Below are positions 16,760 to 24,087 of a DNA stretch of 64,000 bases, one piece after another. The number at the start of each line of letters is the position of its first letter. The first letter of the stretch is position 1. Under the pieces are notes generated by a model, which was given only the letters and a program-made list of their open reading frames with translations, was not told the DNA's origin and searched no databases. The stretch lies in the NCBI GenBank assembly GCA_004560375.1, contig SFVC01000001.1:62001-126000 (forward strand). Direction: 5' to 3'. The position numbers and the translations under genes are program-made. Origin of the DNA: a bacterium (GTDB lineage Bacteria; Bacillota; Clostridia; Oscillospirales; Oscillospiraceae).

Positions 16760-18040
16760 ATGAATCAGTACAGGTTTGAAACCCTCCAGCTCCACGCGGG
16801 CCAGGAGCGGCCCGACCCCGCCACCGGGGCCAGGGCGGTGCCCATCTACCAGACCACGTCCTATGTCTTTGACAACTCGGCGGACGCCGCCGCCCGGTTC
16901 GACCTGTCCCGGGAGGGGCACATTTACGGGCGGCTGAGCAACCCCACCCAGGCGGTGCTGGAGACCCGGATCGCCGCCCTGGAGGGGGGCAGCGCGGCGC
17001 TGGCCACGGCCTCCGGCGCGGCGGCGGTGACCTATGCCATCCAGGCCCTGGCCCAGGCCGGGGATCACATCGTGGCCCAAAAGACCATCTACGGCGGAAC
17101 CTATAACCTGCTGGCCCACACCCTGGCCCACTACGGCGTCACCACCACCTTTGTGGACGCCCACGATCTGGCGGAGGTGGAGGGGGCCATCCGGCCCGAG
17201 ACCAAGGCGGTGTACCTGGAGACGCTGGGCAATCCCAACAGCGACATCCCCGACATCGACGCCATTGCCGCCATCGCCCACCGGCACGGCCTGCCCCTGG
17301 TGATTGACAACACCTTTGGCACCCCCTACCTCATCCGGCCCATCGAGCACGGCGCGGACGTGGTGGTGCACTCCGCCACCAAGTTCATCGGCGGCCACGG
17401 CACCACCCTGGGGGGCATCATCGTGGACGGCGGCACCTTTGACTGGAAGGGGTCGGACAAGTTCCCGGCCATCGCCCTGCCCAACCCCAGCTACCACGGG
17501 GTGTGCTTCGCGGACGCGGCGGGGCCTGCCGCCTTCACCGCCTATATCCGGGCGGTGCTGCTGCGGGACACCGGGGCGGCCATGTCCCCCTTCCACGCCT
17601 TCCTGCTGCTCCAGGGGGTGGAGACCCTGTCCCTGCGGCTGGAGCGGCAGGCGGAGAATACGAAGCGGGTGGTGGACTTCCTGGCGGGCCACCCCAAGGT
17701 GGACAGGGTGAACCACCCCAGCCTGCCCGATCACCCGGATCACGCCCTCTATGAGCGGTATTTCCCCCGCGGCGGCGCGTCCATCTTCACCTTCGAGATC
17801 AAGGGGGGACAGGAGGCGGCCCACAAATTTATCGACAACCTGCAGGTGTTCTCCCTGCTGGCCAACGTGGCGGACGTGAAATCGCTGGTGATCCACCCGG
17901 CCACCACCACCCACGGCCAGCTCACGGCGGAGGAGCTGCTGGATCAGGGCATCCGGCCCAATACCATCCGCCTGTCCATCGGCACGGAGCACATCGACGA
18001 CCTGCTGGCCGATCTGGAGCGGGGCTTTGCCGCCCTCTAA
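16760..18040 (+). CDS. metY: O-acetylhomoserine sulfhydrylase (aminocarboxypropyltransferase)
   Basis: The 426-residue PLP enzyme replaces the acetyl group of O-acetylhomoserine with sulfide to give homocysteine. It shows the Cys/Met-metabolism fold marks YGRLSNPT, ETLGNPNSDIPDID, the PLP lysine in HSATKFIGGHGTTLGG, and the C-terminal HPATTTHGQLT and RLSIGTEHIDDL. Length is normal. It is transcribed away from metA and provides the homocysteine that MetH methylates. Confidence 0.95.
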   Translation: MNQYRFETLQLHAGQERPDPATGARAVPIYQTTSYVFDNSADAAARFDLSREGHIYGRLSNPTQAVLETRIAALEGGSAALATASGAAAVTYAIQALAQAGDHIVAQKTIYGGTYNLLAHTLAHYGVTTTFVDAHDLAEVEGAIRPETKAVYLETLGNPNSDIPDIDAIAAIAHRHGLPLVIDNTFGTPYLIRPIEHGADVVVHSATKFIGGHGTTLGGIIVDGGTFDWKGSDKFPAIALPNPSYHGVCFADAAGPAAFTAYIRAVLLRDTGAAMSPFHAFLLLQGVETLSLRLERQAENTKRVVDFLAGHPKVDRVNHPSLPDHPDHALYERYFPRGGASIFTFEIKGGQEAAHKFIDNLQVFSLLANVADVKSLVIHPATTTHGQLTAEELLDQGIRPNTIRLSIGTEHIDDLLADLERGFAAL

Positions 18041-18116
18041 AAATATCACATTGCGGGGAAAGGATCAAGCCCGGAATGTCCCAAAGACGGCTGGAACCGG
18101 CGATCCGCCCAAAAGG

Positions 18117-18152
18117 CCCAGCGGCCAGTCGATTTCTCGGCTGGCCGCTGGG
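18117..18152. terminator. Terminator between metY and the SLH gene
   Basis: A perfect 12-bp stem (18117-18128 with 18141-18152) lies between convergent genes. Read on the reverse strand it is followed by CCTTTT, so it probably ends the surface-protein operon; it may also stop metY transcripts. Confidence 0.65.
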
Positions 18153-18188
18153 TCTTAAACCAGAACAGGGAAAGGCAGGGGGAAAGGG

Positions 18189-19193
18189 TCACAGCACCAT
18201 GTCGCGGTACAGGAAGGTCACGATCTGCCCGCGGGTGCAGGTGTTGTTGGGGCTGAACCGGGTGCCCTCGGCGTTGGTACCATTGGTGATGCCGTTGTTC
18301 ACGGCCCACTGCACCGCGTTGGCAAAGTAATCCCCAGCCGCCACATCGGCGAAGCTGTTGGCGCCGAACACCGGCGCGGCCTTGGCGGCGCGGTACTGGA
18401 AGGTCACCGCCTGGGCCCGGGTGCAGGGCTCGTTGGGGCTGAACCTGGTGCCCTCGGTGTTGGTGCCGTTGGTGATACCGTTCTCCACCGCCCACAGCAT
18501 GGCGTCGTAGTAGTAAGCGCCGGTGTCCACATCGGCGAACTTGTGGGCGGTGCTGGAGGGCGCGGGCTTACCGTAGGCCCGCCACAGGAAGGTGACGATC
18601 TGGGCCCGGGTGCAGGGCTCATTGGGGCTGAAGCGGGTGCCCTCGGTGTTGGTGCCGTTGGTGATACCGTTCTCAACCGCCCACAGCACCGCGTCATAGT
18701 AGTAGTCGGACGCGAACACGTCGCCGAAGGGGTTCACCGGAACCACCGGGATGAGGTTAAACACCGCGTCCACGGTCACCCGGCTGTCGGGCATGGTGAA
18801 GGTGTACTTGCCGTCGCCGGCGGGGGTGACGGGCACGGTCTTGCCGGAGGCGTCCTTGACGGTGACGCCGCCCACCTGATAGCCCTCGTCGGGGGTGACG
18901 GTGATGGTCACGGTGTCGCCCTTCTTGGCGCTGGTCTTGTCCAGGCTGACCTTGCCGTTTTCGGGGCTGGCGGGGGCGGTGACGTGATAGGTGGGGTCGC
19001 TGGGGGTGGTGGGATACCAGCCGCCGCCACCCCCTGGGTTGGTGGGGTTGGTGGGGCCAGTGGGCGTGCCGGGCTTGACAATATCCACGTTGCCGCTGCC
19101 ATCGGTTCCGATGGAGATATCAGCGAACGCAGGGCCCACCAGGCTGAAGCACAGCACAAGGCACATCAGCAAGGTCAATATCCGTTTGTTCAT
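18189..19193 (-). CDS. Secreted protein with three SLH motifs
   Basis: The 334-residue protein starts with a signal peptide (MNKRILTLLMCLVL...AFA). Then come a Gly/Pro/Thr linker with a GGGGGW stretch, one bacterial repeat domain (about 70-145: GDTVTITVTPDEGY, MPDSRVTVDAVF), and three SLH-type units from about 155 to the end, each with an AVENGITNGTN core (AVNNGITNGTN in the last). SLH motifs normally dock to cell-wall polymers, so this is a likely wall-bound surface protein. The ATG follows GGAGGAGG and lies 17 bases after the 463-residue gene, so the two are one operon behind the putative invertible promoter. Confidence 0.88.
   Translation of the reverse strand: MNKRILTLLMCLVLCFSLVGPAFADISIGTDGSGNVDIVKPGTPTGPTNPTNPGGGGGWYPTTPSDPTYHVTAPASPENGKVSLDKTSAKKGDTVTITVTPDEGYQVGGVTVKDASGKTVPVTPAGDGKYTFTMPDSRVTVDAVFNLIPVVPVNPFGDVFASDYYYDAVLWAVENGITNGTNTEGTRFSPNEPCTRAQIVTFLWRAYGKPAPSSTAHKFADVDTGAYYYDAMLWAVENGITNGTNTEGTRFSPNEPCTRAQAVTFQYRAAKAAPVFGANSFADVAAGDYFANAVQWAVNNGITNGTNAEGTRFSPNNTCTRGQIVTFLYRDMVL
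18234..18675 (-). repeat. Near-identical DNA repeats encoding SLH units
   Basis: Blocks of about 65 bases beginning near 18234, 18421 and 18611 encode the same GITNGTN(T/A)EGTRFSPN stretch of each SLH unit, and the two later blocks are almost identical at DNA level. Such homology could allow repeat loss or gain by recombination. Confidence 0.7.
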
Positions 19194-19210
19194 AGTTTAC
19201 CTCCTCCGGA

Positions 19211-20602
19211 TCAGGTTCCGGCCTGAACGGTCTTCTCGATCTCAGTGAGCGTCGGAATGGTGCCCGTCCAGTCGGCGGGCTTGCTTTCAAGCTCAAACAC
19301 GGAGACAACCTGCCCGGGCTTGCAGGTGACGGTATAAGTAGTAGCCTGGGGGTTATTCAGGGCGATGATGATGGAATTGCCGTCCGCCGTGGCGGAAATG
19401 CCCTTGGCCGCGACCCGGATCAGGTAATACTTGTCGCTCTGGAGCCCGGAGACCTGGACATCCCACATACCGGGGAAGGAATTGGCAAAGTTACCGGTTT
19501 CCTCAGCCTTCAGGGCAGTGTTCGACACGATCTTGTCCGTAATCGCCGCACCAGTGCCATCCTTGCAGCCCACAACGATGCCAACGCTGTCGTCAATCGT
19601 GCCGGACACAGTGCTGTTTCTCACGGACACGGCACCATCGCCCGCCGTGCCGTCTACGGTATTGGCACAGTTGGTGATCTTGCCCTCGATGGTGGCGTTC
19701 TCAATTTCAACGGTGCCCTTGGAGCCGTTGTAGACGTCGCCCTTCACGGTAGCTCCCTTGATGCTCACGGCACCGTTGGCCTGGGCCACGGGCTTCGCGC
19801 CTTCATTGGCACTATTCCCCTCAAAGAAGCCAACGTCCTGATGAAAGACAGGCGGGGTATTGTTTCCACTGCCGTCAATGGTCAGCGTCGGCATTTTATT
19901 TGCGTCACCGTTGCCGTTGTCATTGGTGGACAGCGACACAAGGACATCCTGATTGAAGGTGCCGCCGGTGATCTTAGTTGTACCGTAGTCGCTATAATCT
20001 GTACCTACTTCCTGCCAAGTGACGACCTTGCCGTCAAAGGCGCCGTCAGTGATGGTCAGATCGCAGAAGTTCTGGATCGCCTGATCCATGGGATTTGCAG
20101 TGCAGGTAAAGGTTCCTCCGTTGACGGTCATCTTGCCTTGGGCATTGCTCGTGCCGTCCTGATTCTTGACCGTGATTCTCCAGCCGCTGGTAAACTTTCC
20201 TCCGTTGATGGTCACCGTGCCGCCGTCATTGGTGAGCGCACCCAGGGTTGAGCCCGCTACGGTGCCATCGGTGCCGTTGATGGTCAGGGTTCCGCCCGTC
20301 TTCACGGAGATGGTATATTTACCGGAAGGGGCAGTCAGCGTCCCGCTGGCCAGGTCAAGGTAAGCGGTAACGCCATCGGCAACCGTAATCTGACTGGTGA
20401 GCGTCACATCACCATTCAGCTTGTAGTACTTGCCGTCTTCCAGCGCGGACGTGTCGGCAGCGAGAATAATCGGATCCTCCTGAGTGCCCGCCGGGGGTGT
20501 CGTTGTCGTGCCGCCGCCCGCATCATCCGCGAACACTCCCATGGGCAGCATTGTCAGCGCCAGAACCAGGGCCAACAATGCGGGGAACAGTCTTTTTTTC
20601 AT
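19211..20602 (-). CDS. Secreted repetitive beta-rich protein, unknown family
   Basis: The 463-residue protein has a signal peptide (MKKRLFPALLALVLALTMLPMGVFA), a short Thr/Pro linker, and then many short Thr/Gly/Asn-rich strands such as GGTLTINGTDG and GGTVTINGGKF. These look like a right-handed beta-helix of the kind seen in adhesins. No SLH, LPXTG or choline anchor is visible, so it may be held by the downstream SLH protein or released. The ATG at 20602 follows AAAAGGAG. The region just upstream is the putative invertible segment. I do not recognise a named family. Confidence 0.75.
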   Translation of the reverse strand: MKKRLFPALLALVLALTMLPMGVFADDAGGGTTTTPPAGTQEDPIILAADTSALEDGKYYKLNGDVTLTSQITVADGVTAYLDLASGTLTAPSGKYTISVKTGGTLTINGTDGTVAGSTLGALTNDGGTVTINGGKFTSGWRITVKNQDGTSNAQGKMTVNGGTFTCTANPMDQAIQNFCDLTITDGAFDGKVVTWQEVGTDYSDYGTTKITGGTFNQDVLVSLSTNDNGNGDANKMPTLTIDGSGNNTPPVFHQDVGFFEGNSANEGAKPVAQANGAVSIKGATVKGDVYNGSKGTVEIENATIEGKITNCANTVDGTAGDGAVSVRNSTVSGTIDDSVGIVVGCKDGTGAAITDKIVSNTALKAEETGNFANSFPGMWDVQVSGLQSDKYYLIRVAAKGISATADGNSIIIALNNPQATTYTVTCKPGQVVSVFELESKPADWTGTIPTLTEIEKTVQAGT

Positions 20603-20649
20603 GCGAAAGTCTCCTTTTCCTGAAATGTTTGGTCAGGCGGCTCAGGGAA

Positions 20650-20812
20650 GTGGCAAAAACTACACCTTTTGACATTTGCTGCCGGAATGCCAACAAAAGA
20701 GAATCTCTCAATTTTCTTTGTGAGAATTATGAAAAAAGCCCTTGCAAATGTAGGCGATATGTGGTATCTTATGTGTTGTTAGGCGACTATCAAAAGGTGT
20801 ACTTTCTGATAG
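20650..20812. other. Putative invertible promoter segment with hix-like recombination sites
   Basis: Two 26-bp imperfect palindromes, at 20650-20675 and 20787-20812, lie in inverted orientation. They share 19 of 26 positions, including a perfect 12-bp core TCAAAAGGTGTA (20790-20801, and on the reverse strand 20661-20672), and each is itself a dyad (10 of 13 and 8 of 13 half-site matches). The layout matches Hin/Gin-type sites, with GT as the shared central dinucleotide. Crossover would flip about 137 bp. A serine recombinase ends 7 bases from the right site and a surface operon starts 48 bases from the left site. Confidence 0.75.
20742..20770 (+). promoter_or_regulatory. Promoter inside the invertible segment, pointing away from the surface genes
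   Basis: TTGCAA (20742-20747) and TATCTT (20765-20770) are 17 bases apart, with TGG giving an extended -10. As drawn it fires rightward, antisense to the recombinase. After inversion the start would fall near 20685, reading leftward into the 463-residue surface gene with an 83-base leader. A weaker leftward candidate (CCTACA, 17 bases, CATAAT at 20726-20731 on the reverse strand) is also present. Confidence 0.55.
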
Positions 20813-20818
20813 CCAGCC

Positions 20819-21433
20819 CTATTTTTTTGACTTCCGGGTCAGCCGCAGCTCCCGCAGGCGGCGGTAGAAGGTGGCCTGGGCCAGCCCGCTGCGTTCCAGC
20901 GCATCAGGAAAGGACAGCCGCCCCGCCTCCCAGGCCGCCACAATCTTCGGGAAGTCCGTCGACGGCTCCACGCTGGGCCGCCCGAACCGCACGCCCCGCT
21001 TTTTCGCCGCGGCGATGCCCTCCGCCTGCCGCTGGCGGATGTTGGCCCGTTCGTTCTCCGCCACGAAGGACAGCACCTGCAACACGATGTCGCTGAGGAA
21101 GGTGCCCACCAGATCCTTGCCCCGCCGCGTGTCCAGCAGGGGCATATCCAGCACCACGATGTCCACCCCCTTTTCCTTGGTGATCACCCGCCACTGGTTC
21201 TGGATCTCCTCATAATTGCGCCCCAGCCGGTCGATGCTCTTGATGTAGAGCAGGTCGTCGGGCTTCAATTTTTTCACCAGCCGTTTGTAGCTTGGGCGCT
21301 CAAAATCCTTGCCGGACTGCTTGTCCAGGAAGATATTCCCCTCCGGGACGGCGGCCTCCCGCAGGGCCAGACGCTGTCTGTCCTCATTCTGCTCCTGGGT
21401 GCTCACCCGGATATAGCCATAGATCGTGCCCAT
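20819..21433 (-). CDS. Serine recombinase / DNA invertase of the Hin-Pin type
   Basis: The 204-residue protein has a resolvase-invertase catalytic domain with nucleophile Ser11 in YGYIRVSTQEQ, the SIDRLGRNYEEI block around residue 66, an E-helix region (ENERANIRQRQAEGIA) and a C-terminal helix-turn-helix ending RRLRELRLTRKSKK. Size and layout match small invertases/resolvases, not large phage serine integrases. It sits beside two inverted hix-like sites, so inversion of that segment is its likely job. Its promoter appears to be the extended -10 at 21493-21501. Confidence 0.9.
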   Translation of the reverse strand: MGTIYGYIRVSTQEQNEDRQRLALREAAVPEGNIFLDKQSGKDFERPSYKRLVKKLKPDDLLYIKSIDRLGRNYEEIQNQWRVITKEKGVDIVVLDMPLLDTRRGKDLVGTFLSDIVLQVLSFVAENERANIRQRQAEGIAAAKKRGVRFGRPSVEPSTDFPKIVAAWEAGRLSFPDALERSGLAQATFYRRLRELRLTRKSKK

Positions 21434-21492
21434 AGGATCCCCTCCATCGTCAATGGTGTGAACGCTGCCGGACGCGGCGCGGCCGCGCGATC

Positions 21493-21501
21493 ATTATACC
21501 A
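21493..21501 (-). promoter_or_regulatory. Extended -10 promoter of the recombinase
   Basis: On the reverse strand TGGTATAAT is a perfect extended -10, about 60 bases before the recombinase ATG. No good -35 is visible, which extended -10 promoters tolerate. Confidence 0.6.
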
Positions 21502-21550
21502 GTGGCCTGTGCCCGTTCCTATTTTGCAGGAAACGGTGCAAGCTATCCCC

Positions 21551-21611
21551 CCGGAGGGCGGAAAAAGCGCCGCCGGCGGGGGACGCCTCGCCTGGAAGCG
21601 CCGCCCTCCGG
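21551..21611. other. Long GC-rich inverted repeat
   Basis: CCGGAGGGCGG (21551-21561) pairs perfectly with CCGCCCTCCGG (21601-21611) across a GC-rich loop. It lies in the gap between the divergent recombinase and DUF6465 genes and has no T run. Function unknown; an insulator or a remnant element is possible. Confidence 0.4.
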
Positions 21612-21652
21612 CGGTTCAAAACGGAACCGATCGAGGTTTTCCGTATATTCTC

Positions 21653-21681
21653 TTGCATTTTTGGGGATCAGCATATATAAT
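21653..21681 (+). promoter_or_regulatory. Sigma-A promoter of the DUF6465 gene
   Basis: TTGCAT (21653-21658) and TATAAT (21676-21681) are 17 bases apart; the start would be near 21688, giving a leader of about 40 bases with AGGAG at 21713-21717. Confidence 0.8.
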
Positions 21682-21728
21682 GTGCGTAAGCCCAATTCGG
21701 CAAATATTTAACAGGAGTGATTGTGATC

Positions 21729-22058
21729 ATGGAGAAAGAAAAAACGGTTAGCGCCGCCGTGGAACCGGAGGTTAAAAAGAAGGGCGGCAGAAAGGTTATG
21801 ACGGCGGAGGAAAAGGCCGCCGCGGCCAAGGCCCGCAAGGAGAGCAAGGCGAAGGCGGAGAGCCTGAAGCCGGTGGTCGTGGTGCAGTTCCAGGGCGGCG
21901 AGGCCGACGTGGACAGCCTGGTGGAGGCGGCCAAGGCCGACTTCAAGGAGAACAAGAAGCGCACGCCCATCACGGATTTGAAGCTGTATGTCAAGCCGGA
22001 GGAGCGCACGGCCTACTACGTGGTGAACGAGAAGCACCACGGGAGCGTGACCTTTTAA
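21729..22058 (+). CDS. Small DUF6465-like protein
   Basis: The 109-residue protein has a Lys/Ala-rich charged N-terminal half (EEKAAAAKARKESKAKAE), followed by a compact domain with VVVQFQGGEADVDSLVE and LKLYVKPEERTAYYVVN. This resembles DUF6465 proteins of Firmicutes, whose function is unknown. The basic low-complexity half could bind nucleic acid. GTG codons at 21717 and 21723 are possible earlier starts, but ATG at 21729 is preferred. It has its own promoter and terminator. Confidence 0.75.
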   Translation: MEKEKTVSAAVEPEVKKKGGRKVMTAEEKAAAAKARKESKAKAESLKPVVVVQFQGGEADVDSLVEAAKADFKENKKRTPITDLKLYVKPEERTAYYVVNEKHHGSVTF

Positions 22059-22066
22059 GGAACAGA

Positions 22067-22102
22067 CAAAGCCCCGCAATGCGTCAGCATTGCGGGGCTT
22101 TG
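22067..22102. terminator. Bidirectional terminator between DUF6465 and argH
   Basis: A perfect 16-bp stem (22067-22082 with 22087-22102) with GTCA loop and AAA/TTT ends lies between convergent genes and can serve both. Confidence 0.85.
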
Positions 22103-22111
22103 TGCTGGGGT

Positions 22112-23491
22112 TCAGCTCCGGGCGGCGATGAACTCCTCAATCAGTTTAATTTGCTTCTTGACGCTGCTCTCCGACGGCCCGCCGTAGACCTTGCGCCCGT
22201 TGACGCAGGCCCGCAGCCGCAGCGCGTCGTACACGTCCCACTCGAACAGGGGGGACACGGCCTGGAACTCCTTCAGCGGCAGGGTGTCCAGCGTCCTGCC
22301 CTTTTCCAGGCACAGGTTCACCAGGCGGCCCACGATCATATACGCCTCCCGGAAGGGCACCCCCTTCTTCACCAGGTAGTCGGCGCAGTCGGTGGCGTTG
22401 ATGAAGCCCACCGAGGCGGCCCGGGCCATGGCCTTCTTCTTTACGGACAGGGTGTCCAGCATGGCGGTGAACACGGGCACGCACTGCTCCACGGTGTCGA
22501 AGGCGTCGAACACCGGCTCCTTGTCCTCCTGCATATCCTTGTTGTAGGCCAGGGGGAGGCCCTTCATCACCGTCAGCAGGGTGATCAGCGAGCCGTACAC
22601 CCGCCCCGTCTTGCCCCGCACCAGCTCCGCCACGTCCGGGTTCTTCTTCTGGGGCATGATGGACGAGCCGGTGGAGTAGGCGTCGTCCAGCTCCACGAAT
22701 TTGAACTCCCAGGAGCACCACAGGATGATCTCCTCGGAGAACCGGGACAGGTGCATCATCAGGATGGACAGGGCGGACAGCAGCTCGATGGCGTAGTCCC
22801 GGTCGCCCACCGTGTCCAGGGAGTTGTCGGTGGGCTTGGGGAAACCCAGGGCCCGGGCGGTCTGGAACCGATCCACCGGGTAGGTGGAGGTGGCCAGGGC
22901 GCCGCAGCCCAGGGGGCACTCGTCCAGCCGGGCGCGGCAGTCCTCCAGCCGGGTCACGTCCCGGCGGAGCATATTGGCGTAGGCCATCATATAGTGGCCG
23001 AAGGTGACGGGCTGGGCCCGCTGGAGATGGGTATAGCCGGGCATGACGGTGGACAGGTGGGCCTTGGCCTTCTTCACCAGCACCCGCTCCAGCTCCAGCA
23101 CCAGGCCGATGACCCGGGGGATCTCCTCCTTTACATACAGCCGGAAATCGGTGGCCACCTGATCGTTGCGGGAGCGGGCGGTGTGCAGCCGCTTGCCCGT
23201 CTTGCCGATCCGCTGGGTGAGCAGGGCCTCGATGTTCATGTGGATGTCCTCGTTGTCCAGGGAGAACTCCACCTGCTCCGCCTCGATGTCCGCCAGGATG
23301 GCCTCCAGGCCCGCCACAATCTTTTCCGCCTCGTCCGGCTGGATGATCCCCGTTTTACCCAGCATGGCGGCGTGGGCGATGGAGCCCCGGATGTCCTGGC
23401 CGTAGAGCCGCGCGTCAAAGCGGATGGAGGAATTGAAGCCGTTGACCAGGGTGTCGGTCTCCTTCTGGAACCGGCCCGCCCAGAGTTTCAT
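22112..23491 (-). CDS. argH: Argininosuccinate lyase
   Basis: ArgH splits argininosuccinate into arginine and fumarate, the last arginine step. The 459 residues carry the family signature SSIMPQKKNPD with its flexible catalytic loop, the opening KLWAGRFQKETD, and TARSRNDQVATDFRLY. Length is normal. It lies downstream of a lipoprotein and a transglutaminase-like gene and in the same direction as argG, but not directly next to it. Confidence 0.96.
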   Translation of the reverse strand: MKLWAGRFQKETDTLVNGFNSSIRFDARLYGQDIRGSIAHAAMLGKTGIIQPDEAEKIVAGLEAILADIEAEQVEFSLDNEDIHMNIEALLTQRIGKTGKRLHTARSRNDQVATDFRLYVKEEIPRVIGLVLELERVLVKKAKAHLSTVMPGYTHLQRAQPVTFGHYMMAYANMLRRDVTRLEDCRARLDECPLGCGALATSTYPVDRFQTARALGFPKPTDNSLDTVGDRDYAIELLSALSILMMHLSRFSEEIILWCSWEFKFVELDDAYSTGSSIMPQKKNPDVAELVRGKTGRVYGSLITLLTVMKGLPLAYNKDMQEDKEPVFDAFDTVEQCVPVFTAMLDTLSVKKKAMARAASVGFINATDCADYLVKKGVPFREAYMIVGRLVNLCLEKGRTLDTLPLKEFQAVSPLFEWDVYDALRLRACVNGRKVYGGPSESSVKKQIKLIEEFIAARS

Positions 23492-23552
23492 AAGTGATCG
23501 CTCCTTCTGTCTGCTTGTATGGGGCCCCTTCCGCCCATGTACTGAAATTGTC

Positions 23553-24068
23553 TTACTTGTCCTGGAAGCTGTCCCGGAAGGCGTTTTGCACCAGCCCGTT
23601 CTTCTGGCAGACGATGAGGGCCACGTACCGCCCCTCCCGGACGATCACCGCCTGCTCCGTCAGGGGCACCTGGCTGGGGTCGTACTCCCGGAAGGTGCCC
23701 TGCCGCTGCTCCACGTGCTTGTGGAGGGAGTCCATCAGGGCGGCGGCGCTGCCCGCGTCCTTCAGCTTGACCACCGCGATCTCCTCCGCGGAGCCCGCCT
23801 TGGCGCAGGCGTAAAAATATTCGTCCACCAGCTGATAGTCCAGATCGGACAGGTAGGTAAAGTCCGTCTCCGCCAGCGTCCCGCCCCCATGGCTTGTGAC
23901 AATCGTCAGCTCCGGCAGGGTGGGATCCGCCGCGACCAGTTTGTCCAGCAGGGCGCTCATGTCCACGTCCTTGCCGGGATCCGCCTGCTCCTTGGGGGCA
24001 CAGCCCCAGGCGCAGGCCGGCAGCAGCGCCGCCAGGGCCAGGCAGGCCAGCCTTTTCATGAAGTTCAT
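23553..24068 (-). CDS. DUF4358 lipoprotein
   Basis: A predicted lipoprotein of about 171 residues. The N-terminus has a basic start, a hydrophobic segment and cysteines in ALLPACAWGCAPK that could be lipidated. The body resembles DUF4358 proteins, common in Clostridia with unknown role (LPELTIVTSHGGGTL..., EIAVVKLKD, YVALIVCQKN). ATG at 24068 is chosen because AGGGAGGGA lies 7 bases upstream; a GTG just before it lacks spacing. It lies 19 bases after the transglutaminase-like gene and is probably in the same transcript. Confidence 0.75.
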   Translation of the reverse strand: MNFMKRLACLALAALLPACAWGCAPKEQADPGKDVDMSALLDKLVAADPTLPELTIVTSHGGGTLAETDFTYLSDLDYQLVDEYFYACAKAGSAEEIAVVKLKDAGSAAALMDSLHKHVEQRQGTFREYDPSQVPLTEQAVIVREGRYVALIVCQKNGLVQNAFRDSFQDK

Positions 24069-24087
24069 CACGCGTCCCTCCCTTTTC

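Noticed and set aside
16664..18049. N-terminal extension of the metA frame, antisense to metY
   Set aside because: MetA family members start at the MPIKIPN sequence, which has a ribosome site at 16663; the extension mirrors the metY coding region.
20819..21433. Serine recombinase as part of a transposon or prophage
   Set aside because: It is a small invertase-type protein with no transposase, phage genes, att sites or terminal repeats nearby, and it lies next to two hix-like inverted sites.
21458..21751. Small forward open frame before the DUF6465 gene
   Set aside because: It spans the recombinase promoter, a GC-rich inverted repeat and the DUF6465 promoter, and has no recognisable protein pattern.
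22079..23497. Forward frame of 472 codons opposite argH
   Set aside because: Composition is typical of an antisense shadow and argH is unmistakable.
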